This document shows, piece after piece, positions 1 to 8,425 of a stretch of 64,000 nt of DNA. Every line of letters begins with the position of its first letter. Position 1 is the first letter of the stretch. Made by a program: the position numbers and the translations under genes. The DNA is from Lachnospiraceae bacterium XPB1003 (GTDB taxonomy: Bacteria; Bacillota; Clostridia; Lachnospirales; Lachnospiraceae). The DNA lies in NCBI GenBank assembly GCA_900102065.1, contig FMVK01000005.1:62001-126000 (forward strand). Reading direction: 5' to 3'. Under the pieces are notes generated by a model that saw nothing but the letters and a program-made list of their open reading frames with translations, was not told the origin of the DNA and searched no databases.

Positions 1-1
1 T

Positions 2-430
2 ATGTATGCACCTAATGTTTTTGACGACAGGCTTATGGACAATTTCTTCGACGGATTCTTTAACAGCCCCGCATGGACTCCCGGAAAAACAGGAACCATG
101 AGAACCGATATCAGTGAGAAGGACGGAAACTATCACATGGAGATAGAAATGCCCGGATATAAGAAAGAAAATATCCGCGCAGAGCTCAATAACGGTTATC
201 TCACAGTCACCGGATCCCAGGATGAGACCACCGATGAGAAGGATAACAAGGGCAATGTTATCTTCACCGAGCGTCACACCGGAGAGTGCAGAAGGAGCTA
301 TTACGTGGGCGAGCATCTGAATGAAGAAGATATCACCGCAAGCTTTGAGGACGGCGTTCTCAAGCTCGACTTCCCTTCCGAGGAAAAGAAGCCTCTTGTT
401 GAGGAAAAGAAACTCATAGCCATTCGCTGA
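2..430 (+). CDS. Small heat-shock protein, Hsp20/alpha-crystallin family (5' end at window edge)
   Basis: ATP-independent holdase chaperone of the cytoplasm that binds unfolding proteins. The 142 visible residues hold an alpha-crystallin domain from about residue 33 to 130. Family landmarks are an early EMPGYKKENI segment and the C-terminal A-x4-GVL motif (ASFEDGVL, residues 113-120) followed by KLDFP. The N-terminus is rich in Phe and Asp (FDDRLMDNFFDGFF), typical of clostridial Hsp20. The first ATG sits on base 2, so the true start may lie outside the window. The gene stands alone and is followed by two hairpins, the second a good terminator. The family call is firm; the exact N-terminus is unknown. 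Confidence 0.93.
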   Translation: MYAPNVFDDRLMDNFFDGFFNSPAWTPGKTGTMRTDISEKDGNYHMEIEMPGYKKENIRAELNNGYLTVTGSQDETTDEKDNKGNVIFTERHTGECRRSYYVGEHLNEEDITASFEDGVLKLDFPSEEKKPLVEEKKLIAIR

Positions 431-437
431 TCACTCG

Positions 438-514
438 GTCAGGCGGACCTATAACCATCTGTCTGACTGTAATTTCCCCTCTTTAGAAAAACGGCAGGAA
501 AACCTGCCGTTTTT
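438..514 (+). terminator. Hairpin plus Rho-independent terminator after hsp20
   Basis: A 10-bp stem with two G-U pairs lies at 438-467 and has no T-run. A second hairpin at 487-514 pairs ACGGCAGG with CCTGCCGT across an AAAA loop. It is flanked by A and T runs, so it can end transcripts from either side, including the lipoprotein gene reading towards it from the minus strand. Confidence 0.85.
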
Positions 515-558
515 CATTTATCTGTAAATCACAGAGTTATTTGATCGTAACTGTTTGA

Positions 559-1125
559 TTAATCAACAGGATAAAATGTCACCGTTAAGTCGGAGCTAAG
601 TCCGAATTCCGAACCTTCAAATGTTCCTACTATGGTCTCGCCATCGAAGATATAAGGGTAATCTTCCTTGCCGTCGAAAATGATCTCTTTTCCCGATATC
701 TTGTATGAACCGGTGGATTCTTTGATCATATCCTCTATTCCCATAGATTCCACTTCAGAATTGATAAATTCATCAGCCGAAGAATATCCCATAGCCTTTG
801 CAAGCTTCGCTGTGGTCGTCCCGTTGGATGCAGCCATGCCATCGAATAACTTTCCCATGTAGTCCTTCGTCCATTCCTTGAAAGTAGCTATACTTTCCGG
901 AGACATATTTGATGTATATTTTCCATTTTCAAGCTTAAGATCTATCTTAACAACAAGGGGTGCCACATCAATCTTCATTCCGGCAGACTTGGTCACATCA
1001 TCCATTATACCGGTAAGATCAGCTTCGCCCTGCCACTTACCTTCGGGACTCTTGCCGCATCCGGAAACGAATAACATTACAAATACAAGTAACAGCGCTA
1101 CACATATCCTGTTTCTCTTTTTCAT
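559..1125 (-). CDS. Secreted lipoprotein of unknown function
   Basis: 188 residues with a lipoprotein signal peptide: MKKRNR, a hydrophobic run, then lipobox VSGC with the lipidated Cys at residue 23. The mature part is polar and carries a KWQGEADLTG start and a C-terminal beta-rich half (GSYKISGKEIIFDG, LTVTFYPVD), which suggests a small lipocalin-like or beta-sandwich domain. The family is not recognised. The Shine-Dalgarno GGGAGGAAAT sits just before the ATG. It follows the GH43 gene by 45 bases with a short hairpin (about 1141-1165) between them, so it may be the last gene of that transcript. Its location outside the membrane is well supported; its role is unknown. Confidence 0.8.
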   Translation of the reverse strand: MKKRNRICVALLLVFVMLFVSGCGKSPEGKWQGEADLTGIMDDVTKSAGMKIDVAPLVVKIDLKLENGKYTSNMSPESIATFKEWTKDYMGKLFDGMAASNGTTTAKLAKAMGYSSADEFINSEVESMGIEDMIKESTGSYKISGKEIIFDGKEDYPYIFDGETIVGTFEGSEFGLSSDLTVTFYPVD

Positions 1126-1170
1126 ATTTCCTCCCTTTTCTTACCGGCTTTGGTTCAAAGCCCGGTCTTC

Positions 1171-2100
1171 TCAGATTCCTTCGATATGATCACACTTTGC
1201 GATGGTATCTATAGAACCGTCTTCGTTATATTTGAATTCAGCCACGCATACGCTTCGCTGGAATTCCTCGCCTCCGGAGAGTTCTGCCGTATGATAGAAA
1301 AGATAAGAATGTCCCTTGAACTCCGCAATTCCGGGATGATTTGTAAATGTTCCTCCCTCTTCCGTCATAAGCACACCGCCGTACTTCCATGGACCTGTGG
1401 GTGAATCGGAAGTAGAATATGCGAGATGCTCATTTACCTTTTCAGTACTCTCTCTGAAGCCTGCATAAACCATATAGTAGATGCCGTTTCTCTTATAGAA
1501 CCAGGGACCTTCTCCATATGATGTTCCCGTAAAGTGGCTGCCCTTTGCGAAAGCCTCCGTTGTCATGGGAACCTTTACTACACCAACTTCCTTATTGTAG
1601 GAGATCATGTCCTCATTTAAGAGAACATATCTGAGTTCCGGATTGCCGAAATACAGATATGCCTGTCCGTCATCATCGATAAATACTGTTGGATCGATAT
1701 CATTCCAGTCATCTTCTCCCTCATCGATAAGAGGGTAGCCAAGATCCTTGAAAGGACCTGTAGGAGAATCCGATACACCTACCGCAATGGCCATACCGCT
1801 GTGTCCGTTTTTCTGAACGGGGCAGTACATGTAATATTTTCCGTTTCTCTTGATGGTCTGGGGAGCCCATGCCCTGTCCTCAGCCCAGCTTATGTCATCA
1901 AGAGAAAAGATGGAACCGTGATCCGTCCAGTTCACCATATCCTTCGTTGAAAAACATCTCCAGTCACGCATGGTATAAAAATGATCGATAAGCTCATCTT
2001 CGTCATGGGTGGTATAAAGATAAAGCGTATCACCGTCAACCATGGGTGCGGGATCTGCAGTATAAATGTTTGTTACGATAGGGTTCTTCTTAATACTCAT
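1171..2100 (-). CDS. Glycoside hydrolase family 43 enzyme
   Basis: Five-bladed beta-propeller glycosidase of the xylosidase/arabinofuranosidase/arabinanase type, acting on plant hemicellulose or pectin side-chain fragments. No signal peptide, so probably an intracellular oligosaccharide hydrolase. Counting from MSIKKNPI, the three expected acidic residues are visible: Asp16 in YTADPAPMV (base), Asp136 in NDIDPTVF (pKa modulator) and Glu197 in YGEGPWF (acid). About 309 residues, a catalytic domain only. The ATG at 2100 is preferred because GAGGA is six bases upstream; the ATG at 2106 would abut it. The alpha/beta hydrolase gene lies upstream with a 78-base gap. Family certain, substrate not. 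Confidence 0.9.
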   Translation of the reverse strand: MSIKKNPIVTNIYTADPAPMVDGDTLYLYTTHDEDELIDHFYTMRDWRCFSTKDMVNWTDHGSIFSLDDISWAEDRAWAPQTIKRNGKYYMYCPVQKNGHSGMAIAVGVSDSPTGPFKDLGYPLIDEGEDDWNDIDPTVFIDDDGQAYLYFGNPELRYVLLNEDMISYNKEVGVVKVPMTTEAFAKGSHFTGTSYGEGPWFYKRNGIYYMVYAGFRESTEKVNEHLAYSTSDSPTGPWKYGGVLMTEEGGTFTNHPGIAEFKGHSYLFYHTAELSGGEEFQRSVCVAEFKYNEDGSIDTIAKCDHIEGI

Positions 2101-2178
2101 TGTCATTCCTCATCTTTCTTTCTATATATACACATCCCGTAAACTGCCGCCATGACATAACGTATCTTCACGATAATC

Positions 2179-2763
2179 TCAATTTGGGCGGGATGCATCA
2201 ATATTTTCGATCTCTTTTCTGTTGATATATTTTTCGGTGATCCTCATTATCTCCTTAAGATTATCAAAATCCCGGTCCATATCTCCGGTCTCCAGTGAAT
2301 GGTCTCCGCCTTCCGTAAGATAATAACTGAAATCCTTATCTTTTACATCTGCCATAAAAGCATCATGCTCATACCATGGATCAGCCGTACCGTGAAAAAT
2401 AATACCTTCATTCTTAATAAGAGGCATAGTCTGGGGAACCGGTGTGTATAATACATTACGGATCTTCAGTTTCTTTACGTCAGCATAATAGGAAGAAACG
2501 GCAGTCCCGACACTTTTGGAAACAAAAAGAATATCATCGTATTTATCAAATACTATATCTTTAAGTATTTCCTCCGTCTGACCGAGAGCAGTGTCAAAAG
2601 CCTTCCTCATCTTATCACTGTCTCCAAAGATCCCGCTCTCAAATCCACCGTAGGGAACGATCTTTATCTCATACCCGGCTTCCTTTGCGATCTTCCTGCT
2701 GAAATAAAGTAGCGGCCTGTCAGCCGTATATCCTATCCCCGGGAAAAAACATGCTATCTTCAT
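2179..2763 (-). CDS. Small alpha/beta-hydrolase-fold protein
   Basis: 194 residues, no signal peptide. The layout matches a compact alpha/beta hydrolase: an early FFPGIGYTADRP segment, a nucleophile elbow of the form SKSVGT in place of G-x-S-x-G, an acid in HGTADPW, and a histidine in GGDHSLE. A serine esterase or thioesterase-like activity is therefore plausible, but no substrate can be inferred. It starts only 7 bases after the membrane spermidine-synthase-like gene, with AAGG before its ATG, so the two are probably cotranscribed. The altered elbow makes catalytic activity less certain than the fold. Confidence 0.7.
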   Translation of the reverse strand: MKIACFFPGIGYTADRPLLYFSRKIAKEAGYEIKIVPYGGFESGIFGDSDKMRKAFDTALGQTEEILKDIVFDKYDDILFVSKSVGTAVSSYYADVKKLKIRNVLYTPVPQTMPLIKNEGIIFHGTADPWYEHDAFMADVKDKDFSYYLTEGGDHSLETGDMDRDFDNLKEIMRITEKYINRKEIENIDASRPN

Positions 2764-2770
2764 AAGAACC

Positions 2771-4405
2771 TTATAAAACCTCGATAAGGCCGCTTAAGCC
2801 TTCTTCCTTAAATACTTCTTTGTAGTAGCCTACCTCATCCCTAATGATGGTATCGATAGTCTGCATTCCAAGCAGCTCAACGGGAGCCTTATCATCCGTG
2901 AATATCCTGGAGCCCCTCTCTATATCCATAAGACCTTTCTCAACCTTTGCAAGCTGGGCGCTAAGATCCTCATCCGATATCTTCTCCATACCCGCCGAAA
3001 GCCCTTCCTGCAGGTCAACATTTACCGAAGCAAAAAGCTCTCTGTTGGTAGAGCCCGGTACATTCACTGTCTTGACATTCGGAAACACCGAAGCAACCGT
3101 ATCGGTAAGGTAAAATGTTATATCCTCTGCAGGCGCACTCTGTGTTCCTTCTTCCTGAATGGAATGCATATTCATGTTCATTACCATCACGCCGTTCTCC
3201 TTCAGATGATCCTTTACCAGAGTAAAGAATTCAACCGAACTCATCTGAAAAGGGATGGTGATATCCTGATATGCATCAACCATGATCACGTCATATTTTT
3301 TCTGATCCGCATTGAGATATGCACGTCCGTCATAAGTTACTACATTAACATCCTCCGGGAGTGCGAAATATTCATGAGCAAGATCCGTGATACTCTGATC
3401 TATCTCTACTCCCGTTATCTCTGCCTCCGGATAATATTTCATGCACTGAGTTGCAAAGGTTCCCGTTCCCATTCCGAGGATAAGGATATCCTTCGTCTCA
3501 TCCGCGGAAGCTTTGGCAGCGACTCCCGCCATCGCCGGTGCGGCAAGAGCGTAATCATAGTAGAGTCCCGTCAGATCCTTCTGCTTCATCTTAAGGGACT
3601 GCACTCCAAACATTACATTCGTGGAAAGATATGTCGCTCTCTCCGTATCCTTTACCTGCAGATAGTTATATACTGATTCACCTTCGTAGGTGAGATCATT
3701 TTCCCAGAATGCAAATTTTGAATCATGTCCGAAGATACAACATATGATGAAAAGCACGGCGGATACGCCTACTGCTGCTTTTCCCTTTTTGTTCACTATA
3801 AAATACGCAGCGCCGATGACCAGTAACACTCCGGAAAAAATTAGGAATGTCACAGAGGTTCCGACAGCAGGTATAGTTACAAACGTCGGCATAAAAGTAC
3901 CGATTATGCTTCCAATGGTATTGCATGCCCCCAATCTGCCGGCAACGCTTCCACTCTCCTCAAGATCGGACACCGTATACTTTATAAGTGAAGGTGTTAC
4001 GGTTCCCAACAGGAACAGAGGAAATACAAATATGATCATACATGCCGCAAAAGCCGCCCATATAAGTAATCCGGTGGATATGGTAACTATCATGATGCCC
4101 GTAACAAGGAGTATCACATATTTCCCGACTACGGGAATGAGACCGATCCACACCGCCGCGATCAGTATTCGTTTAAAAAGTTTCGACGGATCCGGATCCT
4201 TATCGGCCCATTTCCCTCCGAAAACATTTCCCAATGCCATCGCTATCATTATGGTTCCGATGATTATGGTCCATACGATCTGGGATGACGAAAAATAGGG
4301 AGCCAGCAGCCTGCTTGCCCCCAATTCCACTGCCATCACGGCCATTCCCGCAAAGAATTCCGTGAGGTAAAGATAATACTTATTCTTTAAGATATTCTTT
4401 TCCAA
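2771..4405 (-). CDS. Membrane-fused spermidine-synthase-like protein (MFS/SpeE fusion family), TTG start
   Basis: 544 residues. The N-terminal half holds about eight hydrophobic segments, including the family block LYLTEFFAGMAVMAVELGAS. The C-terminal half is a soluble aminopropyltransferase/methyltransferase-like Rossmann domain with ILGMGTGTFATQ, EITGVEIDQ, VTYDGRAYL and VDAYQD. Related fusions are usually annotated as fused MFS/spermidine synthase; their substrate and transport roles are poorly known. The reading frame has only a TTG available as start. Immediately upstream, in the same frame, lies a 9-codon ORF ended by two TAG codons (see the leader entry). The gene has its own extended -10 promoter and is followed by a small hydrolase gene. 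Fold confident, activity unproven. Confidence 0.82.
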   Translation of the reverse strand: MEKNILKNKYYLYLTEFFAGMAVMAVELGASRLLAPYFSSSQIVWTIIIGTIMIAMALGNVFGGKWADKDPDPSKLFKRILIAAVWIGLIPVVGKYVILLVTGIMIVTISTGLLIWAAFAACMIIFVFPLFLLGTVTPSLIKYTVSDLEESGSVAGRLGACNTIGSIIGTFMPTFVTIPAVGTSVTFLIFSGVLLVIGAAYFIVNKKGKAAVGVSAVLFIICCIFGHDSKFAFWENDLTYEGESVYNYLQVKDTERATYLSTNVMFGVQSLKMKQKDLTGLYYDYALAAPAMAGVAAKASADETKDILILGMGTGTFATQCMKYYPEAEITGVEIDQSITDLAHEYFALPEDVNVVTYDGRAYLNADQKKYDVIMVDAYQDITIPFQMSSVEFFTLVKDHLKENGVMVMNMNMHSIQEEGTQSAPAEDITFYLTDTVASVFPNVKTVNVPGSTNRELFASVNVDLQEGLSAGMEKISDEDLSAQLAKVEKGLMDIERGSRIFTDDKAPVELLGMQTIDTIIRDEVGYYKEVFKEEGLSGLIEVL

Positions 4406-4414
4406 CTCTTCCTA

Positions 4415-4444
4415 CTATCCTTCGGGATTAAACTCAAACTTCAT
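4415..4444 (-). CDS. Possible 9-codon leader peptide MKFEFNPEG upstream of the MFS/SpeE fusion
   Basis: An ATG at 4444 with a strong Shine-Dalgarno (AAAGGAGAG, nine bases upstream) opens the peptide MKFEFNPEG. It stops at TAG, and a second TAG follows directly. After two more codons comes the TTG used as start of the large gene, in the same frame. The leader therefore owns the better ribosome site, and translation of the main gene may depend on reinitiation. It could equally be the old N-terminus of the gene, broken by a stop mutation. Too short to judge by coding statistics. Confidence 0.45.
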   Translation of the reverse strand: MKFEFNPEG

Positions 4445-4485
4445 CCCAAAGCTCTCCTTTTTTTATTGTTGCGTCAAGCCGCTCT

Positions 4486-4515
4486 ATTATATCATGATGC
4501 CGCACATCTTGCGAA
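4486..4515 (-). promoter_or_regulatory. Extended -10 promoter of the MFS/SpeE fusion gene
   Basis: On the minus strand TGATATAAT gives an extended -10 (hexamer at 4486-4491), with a weak -35 TTCGCA 18 bases upstream (4510-4515). The start of transcription would fall near 4479, about 35 bases before the leader ATG. The promoter lies downstream of the GH94 stop codon, and no terminator separates the two genes, so readthrough is also possible. Confidence 0.6.
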
Positions 4516-4551
4516 TAACGTTTTCTTTCAGCATCCACGACGTATCAGAGC

Positions 4552-6954
4552 CTATCTGCAAAGCGTTATCTCTATCTTATTATCCTTAGCCAGCTTGTCC
4601 GCAGGGATAAAATCACCCTCTATGATCTCGCCATTTAATATGATACGATTTACGCCGCTTTCCACATGCTCCGGATTCTTTATCTTAATGGAGAGATGCG
4701 ATCCTCTGAAATCTTTCTCAATCTCCATACCGTCCCACTTGGAACAAATTGCGGGTGATATCCTGATACCGTCAAAATTCGGGCGGATACCGCATATTCC
4801 TTCGACACATCCCACCATAACTGTAGATGCCGTTCCTGTCAGCCAGTGAACATGAGCGCGTCCCGGAAACGGAGTATCATCAGACTCCGTAAACTGACCG
4901 TGAACATAGGGCTCTATCAGACGTCTGTCAGCATCATCATTCATCGCTGCTGGAGCGGATTCCTTAAAATATTCAAAAGCCCTATCTCCCTTGCCTCTCA
5001 GGGCTTCCGCAAGAATAAGCCATCCCTGAGACTGTGAGAATATACCTCCGTTTTCCTTCGTACCGGGATTAAATACCTGCATAAGAGCTCCCGGGAAAGA
5101 ATGATATCTGTAAGGCGGTGTCAGAAGCTTTGCTCCGTAGGGAGTATTAAGTAATCTGTGTACGCTTTCCATTGCTATGTCAGCCTGTTCATCATCCGCA
5201 ACTCCGGAGATAACTGCCCAGCTCTGTGGATTCAGCCACATATTTGCTTCGGGATCAGCGGCAGCACCAACTATTTCATTGTCTTCACGTATTCCTCTTA
5301 TAAAGCGGTCTCCGTCCCAGCACTTCGTAAGTATCTTATGCAGCTTCTTTCTACTCTCCTCCATGAAAGCCGCATACTCGTTATCACCTTTTGATGCAGC
5401 GATCTCCTTCATCATATTCAAAGCATAATAAAGCTGGAAAGCAACGAAGGTGGATTCACCGGCTGCACCAAGACGCAGACAGTCATTCCAGTCAGCGTGA
5501 AGTCCCGCAGGCATTCCATGTCTTCCGGAATGATCCATCGAGAATTTCACTGCCCTCTTTAAGTGATCATATACAGTATCTTCTCCGCCGTTGGCATATA
5601 CTATCTTCTCATCAAGGAAGGCCTTATTACCTGTTTCTGCTATATATTTATATACAGTGGGGAAGAGCCACAGTGCATCATCCGCACGATATGAAGGATG
5701 TCCTGTTTCCTTCACGTAAGCAGGATCATCCGGCGTATTCTCATATCCGGCATTGTGATTGAATTTAACAAGAGGAAGTCCCGCTCCGTTATCAACCTGT
5801 GCCGAAAGCATGAACCTTATCTTCTCCAGAGCCATCTCCGGATCCTGGTGGATCACGCCCTGTATATCCTGCACAGTATCACGGTATCCGTAACCGTTAC
5901 GCTGTCCGCAATACAAAAGAGATGCCGCACGTGACCAGGTAAATGTTATGAAACACTGATATGCGTTCCATACATTTATCATATTATTGAATTCATCCGA
6001 CGGAGTCTTTACGGAAAAATGTGACAGCTCGCCATGCCAGTATGTCTTCAGAGCTTCCACTTCCTTCTCTGATACGGAAGCGTCCTCATAACTCTTAAGG
6101 ATCACATCCGCTTCTTCAGCAGTCTTGCTTCCCATGACAAAAGTAAATCTCTTGGTCTCACCGGCTTCTATTGTGACTCTGCTCTGAAGAGTACCGCAGG
6201 AATTCAGATTGTAATTCATCTTCATTCCGCATTCACCGCGTTCAACAGCTTCCGGATTGGCAAAAGTACGGCTTCTTCCGATAAAGTCATCAAGACTTCC
6301 GCAGGCGTCAGTCACCTTTTCACCAGCAAGGCCTATAAATCTCTGCTGATGCCCCTTACCGCCGTTCGGATCCACTTTTACAAATTCATTGATATGCTGG
6401 ATCAGCTTGTTACCGAGAAGTTCGGTTCTGGAGATGAATTCCGTATACTGAAGGTTAACCTGATCCTGCTCGTAATTATCTTCATTGGTGAATTCCACAC
6501 AGCTGAAGACCGAGATATCTCTCTTACTGCTGCCGGTATTGGTCACCCTAGCATCCCATACTTCGTAAGTCTTTCCCAACGGAACGTAATATGTCACTTC
6601 GCTCTTTATTTCCGCATATTCGGCTGTGGCAACGGAATATGCGGTTCCGTGACGCATCGAACATTTATATTTATCAAAGGCCTTCTGAACCGGCTTCCAT
6701 GTTGCCGACCAGTAGTCTTTCGAATCATTATCTCTTATATAAATAAATCTTCCGGGCAGAGACATTGACGAATTAAAACGAAAACGGGTAATCCTACCCT
6801 TCGCTCCGCTCTTTACAAAACTGTATCCTTCCGCATTACCGGAAATGATAGCTCCATACTCGGGAGATCCCAGATAGTTACACCAGGGTGCCGGTGTATC
6901 CGGTCTGTCTATAACATATTCTTTAGCTTCAAGATCAAAATGTCCGTATCTCAT
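4552..6954 (-). CDS. GH94 disaccharide phosphorylase (cellobiose/chitobiose phosphorylase family)
   Basis: Cytoplasmic inverting phosphorylase that splits a beta-linked disaccharide with phosphate, giving alpha-glucose 1-phosphate (or the GlcNAc analogue) and a free sugar, which saves ATP in cellulose- or chitin-feeding anaerobes. 800 residues, the usual family length. The start MRYGHFDLEAKEYVI and the block DTPAPWCNYLGS are family hallmarks. The general acid lies in GLHADWNDC (Asp488), and a GYGYRDTVQD block forms part of the active site. There is no signal peptide. A strong sigma-A promoter with a palindrome over its start site precedes the gene, and AGGAGG lies before the ATG. Cellobiose, cellobionate or chitobiose are all possible substrates; the sequence alone does not decide. 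Confidence 0.9.
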   Translation of the reverse strand: MRYGHFDLEAKEYVIDRPDTPAPWCNYLGSPEYGAIISGNAEGYSFVKSGAKGRITRFRFNSSMSLPGRFIYIRDNDSKDYWSATWKPVQKAFDKYKCSMRHGTAYSVATAEYAEIKSEVTYYVPLGKTYEVWDARVTNTGSSKRDISVFSCVEFTNEDNYEQDQVNLQYTEFISRTELLGNKLIQHINEFVKVDPNGGKGHQQRFIGLAGEKVTDACGSLDDFIGRSRTFANPEAVERGECGMKMNYNLNSCGTLQSRVTIEAGETKRFTFVMGSKTAEEADVILKSYEDASVSEKEVEALKTYWHGELSHFSVKTPSDEFNNMINVWNAYQCFITFTWSRAASLLYCGQRNGYGYRDTVQDIQGVIHQDPEMALEKIRFMLSAQVDNGAGLPLVKFNHNAGYENTPDDPAYVKETGHPSYRADDALWLFPTVYKYIAETGNKAFLDEKIVYANGGEDTVYDHLKRAVKFSMDHSGRHGMPAGLHADWNDCLRLGAAGESTFVAFQLYYALNMMKEIAASKGDNEYAAFMEESRKKLHKILTKCWDGDRFIRGIREDNEIVGAAADPEANMWLNPQSWAVISGVADDEQADIAMESVHRLLNTPYGAKLLTPPYRYHSFPGALMQVFNPGTKENGGIFSQSQGWLILAEALRGKGDRAFEYFKESAPAAMNDDADRRLIEPYVHGQFTESDDTPFPGRAHVHWLTGTASTVMVGCVEGICGIRPNFDGIRISPAICSKWDGMEIEKDFRGSHLSIKIKNPEHVESGVNRIILNGEIIEGDFIPADKLAKDNKIEITLCR

Positions 6955-7010
6955 ATAACCTCCTGAAAATCAGATCTCTCATCTTTTTCATCACCCGCAG
7001 GGGGGCAAAT

Positions 7011-7054
7011 ATTACCTTCGCGGTAATTATAAAATTTCCTCCATATGCATGCAA
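7011..7054 (-). promoter_or_regulatory. Sigma-A promoter of the GH94 gene with an operator-like palindrome
   Basis: On the minus strand TTGCAT (7049-7054), a 17-base spacer and a perfect TATAAT (7026-7031) form a strong promoter. An inverted repeat ATTACC-ttcgc-GGTAAT (7011-7027) overlaps the -10 edge and the expected start site. That is the usual place for a repressor site, so sugar-responsive control of the phosphorylase is likely. The binding regulator is not in the window. Confidence 0.7.
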
Positions 7055-7252
7055 GGGTGATGACCTGAGCCTGTTCCTGTCACTCTTATGCATATCATAA
7101 AAAACAGTTGAAAATGTGTTATCACTCCCGGCGGGGATAGCTATCGACTTTCCGATATGATAAAATTTTCTTACTTGCCGGGCAATAATGCTCATCTGAT
7201 TTTCTTCTTTGTTTTCACCGGCAGAATAATCCAGGGAAGGAAAACAATCCAT

Positions 7253-8332
7253 ATGAAAAGAATACTTACCGGAATCCTCGCAGCGCTCATTACAACAGCC
7301 ACACTGATCATTCCATTTTCTTCAACTGCGGCATCCCCGACCGAAATGTCTGTAGTCTATGCCGACGGAACAGCGGGACAGATCCTTGTTGAATTCAAAA
7401 ATGTTCCCATCGGCGTAACTGTAATGGTCTACTCATGGACACAGGCAAACGGACAGGATGATAACTTCATGCAGTGTGCCGCACCCATGGCCGACGGTAC
7501 ATATAAGGCTGTGATAGATGTTAACGATCACAATTATGAATTCGGCACATATACCATACAGGGCTTCTTAAATTATCCTGACGGTACTTCAGTGCCGGTC
7601 AATTCCATTGATGCGACCATCACACCTCTTAATTACATCTATGCTTCAAACTCCGGTAACGGAACAGCATCCATAGGCGTAATCAACCCTTCCGTTACAC
7701 CTGACGGAGATATCACACTCTTCTTCTGGTCAGAGAAGGACGGACAGGACGATCTCACAACAGCATCCGCCAAGATGGTTGCTCCCGGACAGTATGCAAC
7801 TTCCGTTCAGATAGGTAACCTGGGCTATATGGGAAGCTGCAGAGTACTCAATGTTCATGCCTATGCAACAGTAAACGGCGTATCCGAATATTTGGGCGGT
7901 ATCAGCACAGGACTTGAATCGCCGGAGATCAATGCTCATGTACAGGGACTTACCAGTGCAACAAATTATCTGGTTGCAGTCAGCATCAAGGAACACCGAA
8001 TCGGCGTATATCAGTGGACAGGCTGCAGCTGGGATTGCATCATGACAGATCTCTGCTCCACCGGTGCCAGCAATGCAACACCCAGAGGAACTTTCAGGAT
8101 AGGCGGAAAGGGCTACTCCTTCGGAACGCCCGAATATACCTGCTACTATTATTCATCATTCAAAGGAAGCGAGTATCTCTTCCATTCCGTTCTCTACTAT
8201 CCCGGGACAAAGAAGATAAAGAGCGGCCGTCTGGGAAGAAGCCTTTCTCACGGATGTGTAAGGCTTGATATAGACGACGCAAAGTATATCCAGGATGTAG
8301 TACCTGCAGGAACAGCAGTTTATATCTACTGA
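7253..8332 (+). CDS. Secreted L,D-transpeptidase (YkuD domain) with GBS Bsp-like repeats
   Basis: Cell-wall enzyme that would cross-link peptidoglycan stems (3-3 links) or attach proteins to them outside the membrane. Starting at the ATG at 7253 gives 359 residues with a clear signal peptide (MKRILTGILAALITTATLII, cleavage near STAA); AGGGAAGG lies upstream. Two beta-sandwich repeats of the GBS Bsp-like kind cover about residues 30-215, each with a Y/FxWxxxxGQDD block (YSWTQANGQDD, FFWSEKDGQDD). The C-terminal YkuD domain ends in SHGCVRLDIDDAKYI with catalytic His333, Cys335 and Arg337. The gene stands alone on the plus strand and converges on sufD. An upstream in-frame ATG at 7157 lacks a ribosome site. 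Confidence 0.92.
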   Translation: MKRILTGILAALITTATLIIPFSSTAASPTEMSVVYADGTAGQILVEFKNVPIGVTVMVYSWTQANGQDDNFMQCAAPMADGTYKAVIDVNDHNYEFGTYTIQGFLNYPDGTSVPVNSIDATITPLNYIYASNSGNGTASIGVINPSVTPDGDITLFFWSEKDGQDDLTTASAKMVAPGQYATSVQIGNLGYMGSCRVLNVHAYATVNGVSEYLGGISTGLESPEINAHVQGLTSATNYLVAVSIKEHRIGVYQWTGCSWDCIMTDLCSTGASNATPRGTFRIGGKGYSFGTPEYTCYYYSSFKGSEYLFHSVLYYPGTKKIKSGRLGRSLSHGCVRLDIDDAKYIQDVVPAGTAVYIY

Positions 8333-8347
8333 TCGACATTTAAAATA

Positions 8348-8419
8348 AAACAGCGGCATGGCCGCCTATAGTTGATAATAAAAAAAACAGGACAGTTACT
8401 TAAACTATCCTGTTTTTTT
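8348..8419. terminator. Convergent terminators between the L,D-transpeptidase gene and sufD
   Basis: The first hairpin, GCGGC-atg-GCCGC (8353-8365), is followed on the minus strand by a T-rich tail. The second (8381-8419) is a long stem pairing AAAAAAACAGGA with TCCTGTTTTTTT with one mismatch further in. It has T-runs in both directions and so ends transcription from both sides. Confidence 0.85.
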
Positions 8420-8425
8420 GAACCT

